Source: Gorsachius magnificus (Eukaryota; Chordata; Aves; Pelecaniformes; Ardeidae). From it: DNA of 64,000 bases. The first letter of the stretch is position 1. Every line of letters starts with the position of its first letter. The notes beneath the pieces are model-generated. The model did not search any database. It saw nothing but the letters and a program-made list of their open reading frames with translations, and was not told the DNA's origin. The DNA is taken from contig CM067082.1 of the NCBI GenBank assembly GCA_034008185.1, positions 157,611,895-157,675,894 of the forward strand, in the 5' to 3' direction. Shown here piece after piece: positions 38,931 through 52,383 of this stretch. The translations under genes and the position numbers were made by a program.

Positions 38931-41202
38931 GTAGGCAATTGCATTTGTGCATGGAGCATGAAGTGTTGGCCTCATCCAGGCCAATCTAAGGGGCACTGTT
39001 TTATTTAAAACCCTTGAGGAGCTCTAGTTTGTTGCCTCCTCTTGGAAACTATGTCCAAGCTTGCCAAAGCCACATCTTTGTTATAATGGGGAATTATTTG
39101 AATTTGAAATTGTCCTCAAAGCCAGAAAGGGTTCCTCCAGCTGCCATGATCCCATTTATAAAAAGATCTTGAGAAACTTGAAGTGGGCTCAGGCACACTA
39201 AGAAGTGGTTGGAGGTTGTCCCATGCCGCGGAGGCTCCCTCTTCCCCACCAGGCAATAATTTCACTACCAGGTTGTTACCAATAATTCCAACGTTTATGT
39301 GCTTGTCTGTGCTAGGGGATGCATGAACACAGAGCTAAAAGATGCATCAATCAAACCAGTAGCAACCCTGCTTCTATAGGTGATGAAGAGAAATCCTCTT
39401 GGTTGAGAGGCATACATTAAGAACCAGAGGTTTTATGTGGTCTGTTCATTTGGAGATGGGTGGGTACAAAGCAAATTAACGTGTAAGAACAGATCCTGAA
39501 CTAATTCTGGTGTAGTCACAATTTTCAAAGAGGGGCGCCAGTGCAAAGTTAGAAAAGGGATTCATAGCACGTGGAGAGGGTTTGGTATGCTCCTGGGGGG
39601 AAAAAAAATTTAAAAAAAAAAATGGTGTCTATCTATACATCAGATCTATGGGTCTTACTTCTACACAAATAAAGGTGATTGGCAAAATAGTATCTGGCAG
39701 AATTTTCCTACCTCTCTGTCTGGGTCTGAGCCCAGCTGGGGCTCTGTAGTGCTTCTGGATGTTTCCCAAGCTGAGTGCATCACAGACGCAATTCCGTGCT
39801 AACATGACAGCAAAGCTGTCAGTGGAGTCACCTGCGAGGATGTGGCCTTCTTGTTTCGCAGAGAAAGACATTTCCACCCACACGCGGTCACTGCTCTATT
39901 TCTGTAATTTGCAAAGAATTTAGCAGAACCCTCTGGTTTCTCCATGGTACTTGGAAGATGTCCTCCTTGGATACGGGGAATGGCATTAGGGACTGATCAT
40001 TTGCAGCAACGGTTATTTTCAGACAGTTGGAGATAAAGATCTAACCACAAGCCTCACGGTGGGGAGCAGGCTTGAAGAAGATACACAGTCCCTTTGGGAG
40101 AATGTTCTTAATTTTAAATCCAACCACAGCATAGTTTGTTTTGTTTTTTTTTCTCAGCAGTGAAGCAATATATGAATGAAGTTGTTTAGTGAGTAAAGAT
40201 GTTATTTGACCATCTGCATGCATTATATCATACAGTCCGGGAACAGACAAGGTTATATACCCCAGGTACTGCTCCAGCTACTTAATATCACAGTGTGTTG
40301 TCTCAGTGCTGGATGACGTTCACTTTTAGAACAAGTTTGGTAGGACTCATCTTTTCCCAGTCCATATAGTGGAAAAAACTATTTTAGCCCCAGAGGTTTC
40401 TGGGAAGTTTCTGGAATAGGTGTTGAAGTCATTGAGCATCTTGCTCACACTGGGAGCTTTACTAAGTTGCACAACTTCTTGGCCTCTCTGAAGTCATTGT
40501 CTCCCGTGTCCCACCTCCTGCAGCCACGTCCTGAGGTGGGAATCATCTGCTGCAGACCTCTCCATCTGAGCCCATCTCCTAGGTTTCCCCTAGGGAAAGG
40601 CAGTCCTTCCTTTTAACCCTCCCATGCTGGCAGATAGGACTTGGTCAAGGTAAATCAGTAGGGTACAAAGAAGAGAGTTGTCCATTTGTTACCAGTATGA
40701 GGAAGAAATAGAGACCTTCCACCCCCAGGCTGGTAAAAAAGGCTGAAAGTGAAGTCTGTTGGCCTGGGTTTCATGTATCTGTCTTTGTGTCCCCTGAGTG
40801 TAGAGGTGGTCACTGCACAGACAGGGGACTTGGACTGTGCTTCCTAACAGAGAGACATTAGATGAGGTGTCACAGTACAGAAGACTTCATTTTTATTCTC
40901 AGCCTCTGCTCTTACTTGGAAAATTACTGCTCCTCATGACTTCTCCCTTTATGACCTGTTTTAATAAACCATCCTGATATTACCATCCTCATTACTCTGT
41001 ACACAAGGCTCAGTCATCTTCTGCCGTGAGTTTTCTCTTCCAGCTACACAGAGGTGAATTGAATGATCAGATCATCAACATTGTTCAGATTAAATGGACA
41101 ACATGGTGATGCCTGCCCAATGCAAAGAACATTCGAAAAAAGTGAAGTTTCCCTCAGCTTTGGAATTAGATCTTGATTAGCAAATGCTTTTCAACAACAA
41201 CT

Positions 41203-41223
41203 ATTATTATTATTATTATTATT
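41203..41223 (+). repeat. (ATT)n microsatellite
   Basis: About seven ATT units with no interruption. Confidence 0.95.
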
Positions 41224-41826
41224 AAACTTGTGTTTGCAAGAGGTTGCTTTCCTCAGCCCAGCCCTGCACACACCTCACAGTGATGCCGCATGCTGTCGCG
41301 TAGTTGCCTCGTTTTACTGCAGAGGTGGCTGCGTTTTAGTGAAACGAAGCATATGCATCCACTGCGGGTCTCTTGGGCCTTCTGGTATGAAAAGCACTCT
41401 GGAAATAAAAAGGAAAAGGAATTACCTTCTTTTTTTTTCTTTTTTCTCAGTTGGGTGATGACTTTCAGAGAGCAAGGAAGTCCTCTTGCCTTTCACACCC
41501 AAGCATGGATCTGAAGCACTGGCATTAATAAACCTTCCTTTGATTTATTTTTTTTTTCTTGAAGTAAATATGTCAAGAGATGTCAGAATCAGGGAATTTG
41601 GCAAGATAGACTAGTTGTCTTTAGAGAGAGCTTGTTTTCTATTATTATTTCCCCCCCTGGGGAACAGCATCTTTGCGTCACCAGGAACAGCTGCATTTAA
41701 CCAACATTTTGAAAGGAGATCGTGGGCTGACTCCGAGTAGGATTGCATCCGAGCAGATGTAACCAGAGGAACTTTTAAGAAAGTATGCATTAGAAAGCAT
41801 TAGGAAAAAAATGTCTGTCTGTGACA

Positions 41827-41844
41827 ATATATATATATATATAT
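41827..41844 (+). repeat. (AT)n microsatellite
   Basis: Nine AT units, followed by a CA/TA-rich stretch to about 41965 (TAGATAGCTATACGTACAGA, CACACACATATATATG). Confidence 0.95.
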
Positions 41845-44800
41845 CTCTGCATTGCTATCTCTAGAAATAGGCTTATGTCTATAGATAGCTATACGTACAG
41901 ATACACACGCTTAAATAGGCACACACATCCATGCGCACACACATATATATGTCCATGTATGTTTGTTTAGGTGTGTAGTTTTCTCATTTTAGCCACTGTG
42001 GGATAATTACAAGATTGACCAAAGCAGCAAACAGAGGGCCCCAGAGAAAGTTTGTGTCTTTCGCTACCTTTTCCTGAGCCACATAAATAGGATTATTTCA
42101 CAGAAAGCAGCACGGAAACCGCTTTCTGAAATTAGCAAAGTAGGCTAACGCCATCAGAGCCGGGAGAATTAACAGCCCGTAACTGCCCAGTGAGCAATTG
42201 CTCTTGGGCTGTTTTCTAAGAGAAAATTAGCACTGCTGAAGGACACTGGCTTGACAGCCCTGAAGATTGGTGTCCTCTCTTTAGCCAGGAGAGCAGGTAG
42301 GCTGCAGCTAGCTATTGAAGTGTGTTTCCCCAAATACCTTGCAGATAGCATTAATCTTGCCAGGAACAACCATGTCTTGGACAAGGTCTGTAGAAGACAA
42401 CTCTTTAGCAAGGGGTAGGAAGAAGATTTGTGGAAAGGTGTCTTAGCAGCATGCCATGGGAAGATAAGACAGTTTTCTTCATGCCTTTGGGCAGTGCTGA
42501 AAGCCACCGCTACAGCACAGTCTCTATATATTCTCTCATATTCTGCTTTTAAGATAACCCTTCACCAGTGCAGCAGAGACGGTGGAAAATCTTGTTCCTC
42601 CTCTCCTTCCCCAGGAAAGGTGCATGGGCATCTGTGATAGGACCTTGGCTGAATGCCAGGTGCCACCAAGCCGTTCTGGCACTCCCATCTTCAGCAGGAT
42701 GGGCGGGGAGAAAATGAGTTGGAAAAGAAAAAAAAAATCAAGATAGAGACAGTAAAGACAAAGGCAGTTTAATAAAAAGCAAAAGCAAAGGCCGTGCATG
42801 GTAGCAAAAGGAAAACAAGATTTTATTCTCTACTTCCCATTAGCAGGCAATGTCCAGCCACTTCCTGGGAAGCAGGGCTTCAGTATGCATAGCCATTGCT
42901 CTGGAAGACAACAAGTTGTAAAAAACAAATCCTCCCCTTTCCTCCTCTTTTCCCCTAGCATTTATAGCTGAGCCAACATCACATGGTATGGAACATCTCT
43001 TTGGCCAGTTTGGGTCAGGTGTCTTGGCTATGTCTCCTCCCAAGATCTTGCCCCCTCCCTCTGGTGGTGGTGGGGGAATGTTGGAGATGAAGCCTTGATG
43101 CTGTGCAAGCACTGCTCAGCAGTAGCCAAAACACCCATGGGTTACCAGCACCTTTCTACGTACGGATAGAAAGCACAGCACTATGAGGGCTGCTATGAGG
43201 ACAATTAACTCCATCTTAGCCTGACCCAGTACAGCATCCTCCATCTCAATTACACCCTGGATCTTCAGAAAGTCTCCCTGCCTCTGAACAGATAAGCTGA
43301 GAGACCTGTGGCTTCCCACCCCAGCACCATGACCAGGCACCTCTGCTTTGTTTATTTCCCACCTGGTGTTCAGAGAGAGCTGGTAGGACAAGGGAAGGAA
43401 GGGGAACGGATTGGCCGGTGTTGACTCTTTGAGGAAGGCGGCGCGGTTAAACACCAGCTGTTTATCTGCCTGCTGGGTGTTTCACATTGCTGAACCACAA
43501 GCTGCTGGAGAGGGTATACAGCACCGCTACATAACCACTGGATGATAGAGACATAGGTGTAAATATATATTTTGGTTCTATATTTGTTCTGTTCTTAAAT
43601 TCTTCCCTAAGCATCTGTTCCATCCATTCTGTTCCATGTAGAAGACAGGGAGCAGGGCTAAAAGAACCTTGGTCTGGCCCAGATGGGCCATTCTCCTTGC
43701 AGCTTTCTTAAAATTAGGAGTCAGGGCGACCTGTCTTCTTGGAGCTCCTCAATCTTTGGATGAAAGGTGGCACACATGGCAAGACCTGATGTGCCCCTGG
43801 CATTAGTAGGCAGCTTTTTAGGCAATTTCTCTCCAAAAAACATAGTAGCCCTTTGATCATGGACCCCTTTCCTTTCACACAGCCAGCCAACAGCAGCACC
43901 TTCAACACGGTCATTTTTTTGGTCACCTTTTCAGACGTGGCAGGAGTAATGACATATTTTGCTCAATAAGCAGAAATTTCCTTCGCGCTCATCTCCCCAA
44001 AACCAACACTAATGCCAAACACATCTTTTTTTAAAGCAGGTCAAACCCATCCTGTTTTCCAGGATGAACTTAAGGGGAAATGTGACCTACATCTACTGAA
44101 ATCATGGGGAAGGGGAATATGAGCCAGCAACTTGGGAGGTTAGCTCATCTCAGAAACCACCAGCCTAGCAAGATGGACTGTCCTAAGATCTAACCTCAGC
44201 CCACCAATCTTGTCTTCATCTGCTACTGCTTGTTTATATCATGGTGGTTTTGCTGCTTCTAGGGAAATCAGAGAGGCCTCAAGAATCCATCGCATACCAA
44301 ACACAATGGGTTTTTCTAAACTCCATTGTTCAAACCAAAAATCTGCTACGCCTGGCCTTTGTTCTTGGAGCTCTCTGGGGTCCTTTTAAAAGTCAGCAAC
44401 TTTGTGTAGCCTCAAACCGATGGCATGAAACACATTTACACAGTGTACACTGGGCTATACAGATGAAATACCATCAAAGCATCATACATTTGCATCATGA
44501 AAGATGGGCAGATGTTTTAAAATGTGCGTAGGAATAAAAAAAAAAAGCATTGCTGAGATGTGTTCTTCATTCTTGCAAGCAACCCTGTCACGGAGTCCTG
44601 ATTTCATGCCTAGAGGTTAGGTCTAGTGGGTTCCTGTGAATGCTGTAGCACCTTTTAGTGTAGTACTGCTGATAATACTTTATGCCTAGAGTCTGCTGGG
44701 GATGTCTGCTGGTTTGTAACAGCAGCATAATACTTCAAGCAAAAACACAAGGGTTCTCACAACATAACATACAGGGTCAGTAGTCCCCTTGTACCACATA

Positions 44801-45049
44801 TTTATCCATTGCTGGCCCATAGTAGATGCTTAAGGCCAGTTTATGAAAGCAAAGAGTGTTCTTGTCCATGCTTACAGCCTTCCAAGAACCTGCAGCTGTG
44901 GGGCATTCTCAGCTTGTTGCTGTAGCATAGGATTTGGAGAACTTTTTTTCTGTTAATGTGAACAGCAGATTTGGGGCACATTTTGTCTGTGGCCTCCTGG
45001 ATGTCCTGTGGCTATGAATACCATAGATAAACTGGGCATGACACAGAGG

Positions 45050-45176
45050 AAGACCAGGTTGGACAGGGCTCTGAGCAACCTGATCTGGTTAAAGATGTCC
45101 CTGCTCACGGCAGGGGGTTGGGCTGGATGACCTCTAGGAGTCCCTTCCCACCCAAAAACTTCAATGATTCTATGAA
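45050..45176 (+). mobile_element. CR1 LINE 3' fragment
   Basis: Short plus-strand CR1 end: CAGGTTGGACAGGGCTCTGA, GGGTTGGGCTGGATGACCTC, ending AATGATTCTATGAA. The 5' side is truncated to about 125 bases. Confidence 0.93.
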
Positions 45177-45454
45177 ATATTATCTTTCATGAATGCATCT
45201 ATGGGGCACACAAAGAGCTCTGAGACTACTCCCACCCTTTTCCTTTTTCCTTTTTTTTTTTTTTTTCTTCTATAGAGCTTTGCTGACTGCAGTTAAAGGG
45301 TCCAATGTTTTTTGCCTACACATAGACACCTTGCACCACTGGAGCTGTATTACAACCTACAATATTAGCACAAGACCAGCAGATGCCTGTGACACCCATG
45401 CTCTTCTGGAACAGCATCTGTGGTCCACAGGGATACTTGCAAGCATGGGTCTGG

Positions 45455-45861
45455 AACACAAGTCTTACAAGGAGCGGCTGAGGGAACTGGGGTTGTTTAG
45501 TCTGGAGAAGAGGAGGCTGAGGGGAGACCTTACGTCCTCTACAATGACCTGAAAGGAGGCTGTAGCGAGGTGGGGGTCGGTCTCTTCTCCTTGGTAATGG
45601 GTGATAGGATGAGGGGGAATGGCCTCAAGTAGCACCACGGCAGGTTTAGGTTGGACATTAGGAAAAATTCCTTCCCCAAAGGGCTGTCAAGCACTGGAAG
45701 GGGCTGCCCAGGGAAGGGGTCGAGTCCCCATCCCTGGAGGGATTTAAAAGCCAGGTAGATGAGGTGCTCAGGGCCAGGGTTTAGTGGTGGGATGGCAGGG
45801 GTAGGGGAACGGTTGGGCTTGGTGATCTTAAAGGGCTTTTCCAACCTCAACGATTCTATGA
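45455..45861 (+). mobile_element. CR1 LINE 3' fragment
   Basis: Plus-strand CR1 starting in ORF2 (GGAGCGGCTGAGGGAACTGG, GTCTGGAGAAGAGGAGGCTG) and running through the 3' UTR to ACGATTCTATGAC. It is separate from the copy ending at 45176 and of a different subfamily. Confidence 0.94.
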
Positions 45862-46201
45862 CCTCACACAGCACTTAGAGCTTAGGTGTAGGCAACTGAA
45901 TCAGAAGATCTCTTCTTGTTGACTATCATGCTAACATAGACACTCAACAGACATGGAGATGCATATTTACACACCTAAATTGGGGTGCCTTAGTCTGAGA
46001 GCTGACCTCAATCTCTATCCAGGTGGTGGGGATCTGGTGCTTGTCACCTCTGTAGATGAGGGGAAGCAAATTCTGTAGCAAAAAGTCATGTTCAACACTC
46101 AGTGATTTCCCTTAGGCTTTGGAAGTCTGTGACTGTTTTGTGCCTTTTTCAAATGTCCCTTCTCCCTGCCATTAAGCTTTCTTTAGTCACATCTTTTATT
46201 T

Positions 46202-46221
46202 AAAAAAAAAAAAAAAAAAAA
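46202..46221. repeat. A20 homopolymer
   Basis: Twenty consecutive A residues followed by an AG-rich stretch. No recognisable element precedes it. Confidence 0.95.
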
Positions 46222-46949
46222 GAAAAGACAAGAAAAGCAGGGAGTAGAGCAAGTGACAGAGGCTTTCTGGCATTGCTTATCATTCAGAGCAGTAAAATAC
46301 TTCCCCTGATAATTTCAAACATGTCATTGGCAACATCTGAATCAGCAGCTTTGAGAAACTTTGCAGATACTTGATCTGGAATGCCCTTACATATGCTTCC
46401 ATCCTCATATACTGTTAATCCCACCCTTCAACATAGCCTGCCAACCCCTCAAAAGACCACTGGATCCATCTCAGCCTCGTGACCTAAATGTTGCAGTGTC
46501 TTGCCATTGTCTGACAAAAGGTGAAAGAAAAAGGATGAAAGGAGAAAATCGGAGACAGGGCACAGTGCAACGATACGCAGAATGGGGTTTGCCACCAGCA
46601 ACCCAGAAAATACGTGTCTCAGTCACCCGCGTCCTTTCCTGTGACAGTGGAAGGGAACAGGACACATCAACACCAAAGCCCTGAAAGTTTCATCCAGATG
46701 CTGGAACATGGGTTATATTTATGCCCAGAGCCAAGTGAGATGTCCTAGGTTACCTGAGGCAACTGCACAGGAACTGCAGGTACAACGTGGGACCTACAGG
46801 AAACTCATTCCCTTCTGTAAAAGCAGCTTGAAGCCAGACAGAACACTTGGGTGTCTGAAATTATGAGACACATATCAGGACAACTGTATTGAGTCCTGCT
46901 AGACCTCTTACCTGAGACTCAAATGGATGGGAATTACTATATGAATGCC

Positions 46950-47183
46950 AGGGCAGGTTTAGGTTGGACATTAGGAAAAACTTCTTCACCGAAAGGGTTG
47001 TCAGGCTCTGGAATGGGCTGCCCAGGGAGGTGGTCGAGTCTTCATCCCTGGGCGGATTTAAAAGAAGGATAGATGAGGTGCTTAGGGACAGGGTTTAGTG
47101 GTGGGATGGCAGGGTTAGGTTAAAGGTTGGACTCGATGATCTTAAAGGTCTTTTCCAACCAAAGTGATTCTATGATTCTATGA
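46950..47183 (+). mobile_element. CR1 LINE 3' fragment
   Basis: Plus-strand CR1 with ORF2-end text (CAGGTTTAGGTTGGACATTA), 3' UTR and two terminal octamers at 47167-47183. Confidence 0.94.
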
Positions 47184-47207
47184 AACCATTTATAAGACCC
47201 TAATCAA

Positions 47208-47310
47208 TTGCTTAGGGACAGGGTTTAGTGGTGGGATGGCAATGTTAGGTTAACAGTTGGACTTGATCTTAAAGGTCTTTTCCAACCTAAACGATTCTGT
47301 GATTTTATGA
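47208..47310 (+). mobile_element. Second CR1 3' end immediately downstream
   Basis: Repeats the last 100 bases of the preceding copy with about a dozen differences (TTGCTTAGGGACAGGGTTTA, then TCTTAAAGGTCTTTTCCAAC). It ends in degraded octamers ATTCTGTG and ATTTTATG. Only about 24 bases separate it from the preceding copy. Confidence 0.92.
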
Positions 47311-48659
47311 CTCGTGACAACTCAGTCAATGCAGCCGGTGGCTGAGGGCACTATCCTGTGATTAAAATAAGCAAATTGCAGCCTAAAGCACCCCTTCTTG
47401 CTGCTGGCACCTCAGGTACCCAGCTCTGATGGAGCCATCCACACCATAGACATCTAAATTAGAGGACCACATCCACTATGACCAACTCCATGTACCCATA
47501 ATAGAGTCTGAGGGAGCAGAAATGCCCTTCACACAGACTGTCCTACAGCTGGCTGCAATGCAAGAGTGAAAGCACAGCCGTGGTTTTGCAATGGATAGGG
47601 CCTCAAAACTCCATGCCTGGTGCTCTAATGTAGCTCTGAGCTGTCCCACTAAGGAAAGCAGTTTTCCTCTGGATTCAGATCAATGTAAATTACCTCCCCA
47701 TTGGTGGAAGTGGACAAATTAGGAGTTGGGTTAAGCCCTGAGCACAGTATGAAAGTGTAACAGCCAACTGCTCCGAGGGTCACACACCTGGAAGACATCC
47801 AAACCGCAGGGAGTCAGGAATGCAGGGACCCTTGTGGGAGAGGGTACATCCAGCCTGTGGATGCCCATGGTGGCTAGGTTTTGTTTATTTTGTTTTTTCC
47901 ATGCACTCTCTGGGTTCGTGCAGAAGCCATCTCCAGCTCTGTTTTGCTTTCCTGTTCTCCCAAAGCCACCAGGCTGCCGTGAAATTTCTACCCTGAGGTC
48001 AGGCTGGTGGAAAGCTGAGATGCAAAGGGGAGCAGAGAGGAAGTCTCCCACCAAACCAAGAGGGAGGAGGAAAGGGAGGTCTTGTTACGCGTTCAGCACG
48101 CAATACATCTGAAATAGTACTTATACTTTTTTGCAGTTCAGTCTGTTGTCAGTCTCTGAGTTATGGTTGGAGTGAGGTCAGGAAGGCAGGATCAGGTGGG
48201 CTCACTCGCTGCAGACAAATCATTTCACCTGGCTATACAAGATAGATGGCTGTGGTTTGGTGGAGCTTTGCAATGTGTGGCCAGAGAGGATGGGGGAAAA
48301 GAAGTGCCCTGAGGCTGTGCATTGCCTGAGAGCACCATAGAGCATGACCTAGAGAGGATGCATGGTGCATGACTTGATGGGAAGTCCCTTCACCAACCTC
48401 AAAACCAGCTCAGCCACATCAGGGAGGCGTCATCCTGCCCAGAACCCTCCAGAAGCAATCATGACTGCCTCAGCCACGTGAAGGGAAGGCCTCCAGAGCA
48501 TTCTTCTGCAGGCCCTGTTGGCAGGAGAAGGGGACAAGTTGGGTACTCCTTAGGGAGATGGCAGATCCAAGAAGCACAGGAAAGCTGTAAGAAATGGGAA
48601 GAAAGGGGGGATCAGATATATCCCACACCTTCCCCATCATTTAATGATTAGACTTGATG

Positions 48660-48724
48660 AAACAGTTGGACTTGATGATCTTAAAGGTCTTTTCCAACCT
48701 AGATGATTCTATGATTCTATGATT
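48660..48724 (+). mobile_element. CR1 LINE, minimal 3' end
   Basis: Only the last 65 bases of a plus-strand CR1: AGTTGGACTTGATGATCTTA, then AAGGTCTTTTCCAACCTAGA and two ATTCTATG units. It is a very strongly 5'-truncated insertion. Confidence 0.92.
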
Positions 48725-49154
48725 TTCTCATCCCAGCAGGGCATGGGATGGAGTAAGCAGAGGGCAACATTCAGGGACACCAATTTTGAAACCGATATTC
48801 CCTAATGTTGGTACTGTATTGTGATTTTTACAATAATTTGCTGATAATCCCAGCTCCCGGAATCATAGATATTGAGGTTTTGTCCTTCTGGTTTTCCTTT
48901 AGCTTTATTTCAGCTTTTCTTTTTTTCAGTGCACACGTGTCAACAGTTGAAATGGTGAAGGACTACTTCAGAAGTCAAATTCAATGACACTGGTTAAAGT
49001 ATCACACCTTTTAAACCAGGGTCTCACGGTGTGGCAAGGCCAGATTTTTGAAGGGTGGGCTTCCTCTTCCAACAGGTCAGGGGATGACCAGTGACGGCCA
49101 GTCTGTCTTCAGGGTGGATTTATGAGAGACATCAGGTAGAGCTCCTGCTGTAGC

Positions 49155-49276
49155 AGGATGGTCTAGTAGGTAGTGCACCATCTTGAGACTATGGAGGTCC
49201 AGGTTGTGTCCATGGCTTGGCTGCATGACTTTTGTGGTCTTCTGTGAATTATTTAAACTCCCATCCCTCTCAGCTC
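49155..49276 (+). mobile_element. tRNA-derived SINE relic (MIR/CORE-SINE type)
   Basis: GGATGGTCTAGTAGGTAGTG matches a pol III A-box region (TGGTCTAGTGGTTAG type), and GGAGGTCCAGGTTGTGTCC sits at the B-box position some 35 bases on. GGCTGCATGACTTTTGTGGT and TTAAACTCCCATCCCTCTCA then resemble the degraded MIR core (CTGTGTGACCTTGGG, CTCAGTTTCC). It is an ancient retroposon and not a working tRNA gene. Confidence 0.6.
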
Positions 49277-51294
49277 CAAAAAAAGAGTTCTTAGACCATG
49301 GAGGTGGTTGTTTCAGCTGGCAGATGACTCAATATTTTGTTACCTGGAGGACCTTTCCTGATACAGCATTGTGGTTTCCACTGAGCTGGGACCTCCCTTG
49401 TGCTAGGAGATGAGTGAGACCTGGAATTACCTTTAGAGCTTTTTTTTTTCCCCTCCTGGGTAAATCCAAGTCTCACCATTCCTGCGGACAAACACTCCTG
49501 GGAACTAGCAAGCATGAGCTGCCCTCCCAAGGGCTGCCCTGTGTGGCCTCTTGGAGAACCTCAACCTTTTGCTGCTGAGGCTTTTCCCAAGGATCTAAGC
49601 ACCCCAGCCAAAAAATCACCTTCCCTGAAGGCTCCCCGTCGTGACACCGAGTAAGATTTGTGGCACCTATGTCTGCAAGCAGGCACAACCAGCGTGCATG
49701 TATGTGTATGTCTTGGCAGTTCTGACTCAACATCCTTTCAAAAAGAGGCCCTGTGGTTAATCAGAGGAATTAACCACAGCCTCCGAAAGCGTCCTGCCAG
49801 CCAATCAGCAGGCCCTTCCCAAGACCATTGCTGCCACAACGGTGGCGTTGTCTGATAGGAACGTGGATCTTTCCGGTTAAATTTCTGAATGGGGCTCAGG
49901 GACACTTTTGTTCAGCTGGGCATGGTAACGCCTCCCAACTGCTCAATTACCAGGAATCCTAAACTTGGAGTAGGATTTTAAATTTTCACCACGGAGGCAA
50001 ACATTTTCCAGATCAAAGAGGATTCCAGCTTGGCAGTGGGAAAAGCACACCAGGCTTTGAAGGCAAGGAGCTGGGGTTTTTTTCCCCCCTAAAGCTCTTG
50101 AATCTTCTCACATTCGCTTTTTAGTGCCTGCTGCCTCCACAGATATAGATATATAAAAAAAAAAACCATACACACACATACACACTAGATTAATATTGGC
50201 AAGCACACCACTCTACCAATGGAAACCGCAAAGAAACATTCACATATCTGGGGATTCTGATGTAACAGGGCTGAGGTTTCACATTCCAGGACAGCGTTTC
50301 TAGCCTCAAATCAAAATCAGAGCTGTCATTCAGAGCCCAGCGTTACTAATGTTATTGCAACCCAGCGGGTGGGGTGAGGGAAAGGCGGGAGGCAGGGGAG
50401 GAGGGAACGAGAAGAAAGATGCTGAATTGGTTGGTTTCTTCAGGGTTTATTTCTAATTTCAGGCAATGAAAGGCAGTACAAACTAGGATGGTAGCAGGCA
50501 TTTTAACCCTTTTCAAGCAGATGTTCAGTAATTCCTGAGTTAGGCTGCATGCCCCAGCACAGGATGAAGACAAGCATCTCGATATTTAACGGAAAGCTCA
50601 CGGTTTGTAAGCCCAACTCTAAAAGACAGAGGGCCAAGAGAACTAAAACCTACTACAGTATTAATTACTATGAGCTCTCCTGTGACAGGGCCTTTTCCAA
50701 TGGGACTTTGGCAAGCTAAAGTTGTGTCTGGACTGAATTACTGCAGTCATAGGCTGCTTTTGATTTTAAAGAAGAAAAATGAATGCAGGTGATTTCTTCT
50801 CATGTCCCGCAGCCAAAGTATATCCTCCCCATGGTGGGCTGACACTCCACCAGCCTGGACATCACTCATTCAGCAATGGTATGGCATAGCCTTATGGCTA
50901 AGTTTTACAGTTCCAGCAAAAATCCCAGGCCAGCGGGCATTTTGTTCAAGCAAAAGTTGCCAAGTGATCTCTGGATTTGGCTGAGAGTTTGTAAAGCGCT
51001 TTGGGTTCCTTTGGGATGAAAATGCTGCAGAACTCCCAGGCATGGGATTAACCCAACTCCATCACTAGTCCCTTGCAAAAATCCCGACTACCCCCCAATC
51101 ATTAGGAAAGATGAATACCACTTTTCAAGCTGCTTTTATGTCAAAAAGATGACATCCAGTGTGATTGCTAAAGGTTTTCCCAGACCCAGAGCTGCTACGA
51201 TAGCCTGAATCTCTGTGCTGCTACCACGGTTGTGTTACGATGCAGTAGGATGCGTTCTAATGTGACGCTATTTTTTCCATCATTTGTACTGCAG

Positions 51295-51389
51295 GAGGTC
51301 TTTGATCGCCTCTATTTGATTTATACTGTTGGATACTCCATCTCTCTGGGATCCCTCACAGTTGCTGTCCTTATCCTGGGATATTTCAG
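51295..51389 (+). CDS. PTH1R: PTH receptor exon M1 (stalk and transmembrane helix 1)
   Basis: The exon is 95 nt, bounded by TACTGCAG and AG|GTAGGC, and ends in phase 2 within an Arg codon. It encodes [18 protein letters not shown] followed by [13 protein letters not shown] and the first two bases of Arg. The hydrophobic stretch is TM1. The motif [19 protein letters not shown] is shared by all PTH receptors. The preceding EVFDRL is the stalk linking the hormone-binding domain to the membrane bundle. The intron on its left is 12.4 kb and the one on its right 3.3 kb. Confidence 0.96.
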
Positions 51390-52383
51390 GTAGGCGGCTC
51401 TGTTTCTACCTAAGCAGGTTGTCACTAGATGGGAAAAGCCTCAGGCTTTCCTAAAGGATAAAACTGGGGTGGCATGTGCTTCTTCAGCGAGCCACAAGTG
51501 GTGGCATCTGTGCTTTGGGCTGTGTTAGTGTCACTTAGGTCAAACTTCTTGGGGGATGGTGGGTGGGATGTTTGAACTTCCTCCGCTTGCCTGCAATGGA
51601 GTTTTCTAGACCCTCTTTGCAGCAAATGGGAAGAGAGGCATCTCCAGGAAGAAGCTTGTCTCCCTTGGAAGACTGTCTAAGGTTTTCTGTCCCTATCACC
51701 TCTGCAGACGACTGGCTTAGGTTTAGGTGGCTACTTTTTAGATAGCTAAGGTTTCATAAGGGAAATTCCCCTCTAAACCCAAATATTAATGAAGGACAGA
51801 CCAGTTGAAGGAGACCTCAGCCATGTAAAAGCACCAGAGTCACTCCTCCAATCTCCTCATCCCGCTGTTGTACCTAAGGAGCCAAAAATGACCACTCACA
51901 CTCCTAACTCTGATTTTCTGCCCTGCCTTTCCACCACCCCTGCCAAAGGATGTAGGCCCCTAAATAACATTTTGAACAGGCGTCATCCAGCCCTCAGACC
52001 TGGCTGTTGCATCTCCTTGCTGCTGTAGAGACCATGGGAGGGGAGGGATGAAAGGTCTTGCTCACAGCTAGAAGGTCGTCCTTTGGGAAACCAGACCTGG
52101 TGAGCTGCAGGAGGAGCTGGGTGCTGAGTCCTGATCCCCTGAGCCCCAGATTTGCCTCTCTTCAGTGGCTGGCAGTGACTTCTAGCAGACAGCAGGACCC
52201 AGACACCAGCTGTGGAGGGAAATTCTCCACGCAGCAAACAGCCACGTGGTGTCTGCAGATGAACTCAGCAGCTCCCACCATGCAAGCTCGAGTTAAGCCC
52301 TGGACACATACCACTGGGAAGAAAATGCATGGCCTTTGGCATTATAAGTGCTCAGGCTGCTCTTCAGTGAGCAAAAGAAGGTC

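Larger units (their letters stand above)
38931..51294 (+). other. Intron between exons G and M1
   Basis: This 12.4 kb intron has a GTAGGC donor and a TGCAG acceptor. The first 6 kb (38931-45049) has no recognised repeat apart from (ATT)n at 41203 and (AT)n at 41827. It then carries five plus-strand CR1 pieces between 45050 and 48724, a tRNA-derived SINE relic at 49155-49276 and a 20-A run at 46202. No exon was recognised. Confidence 0.88.
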
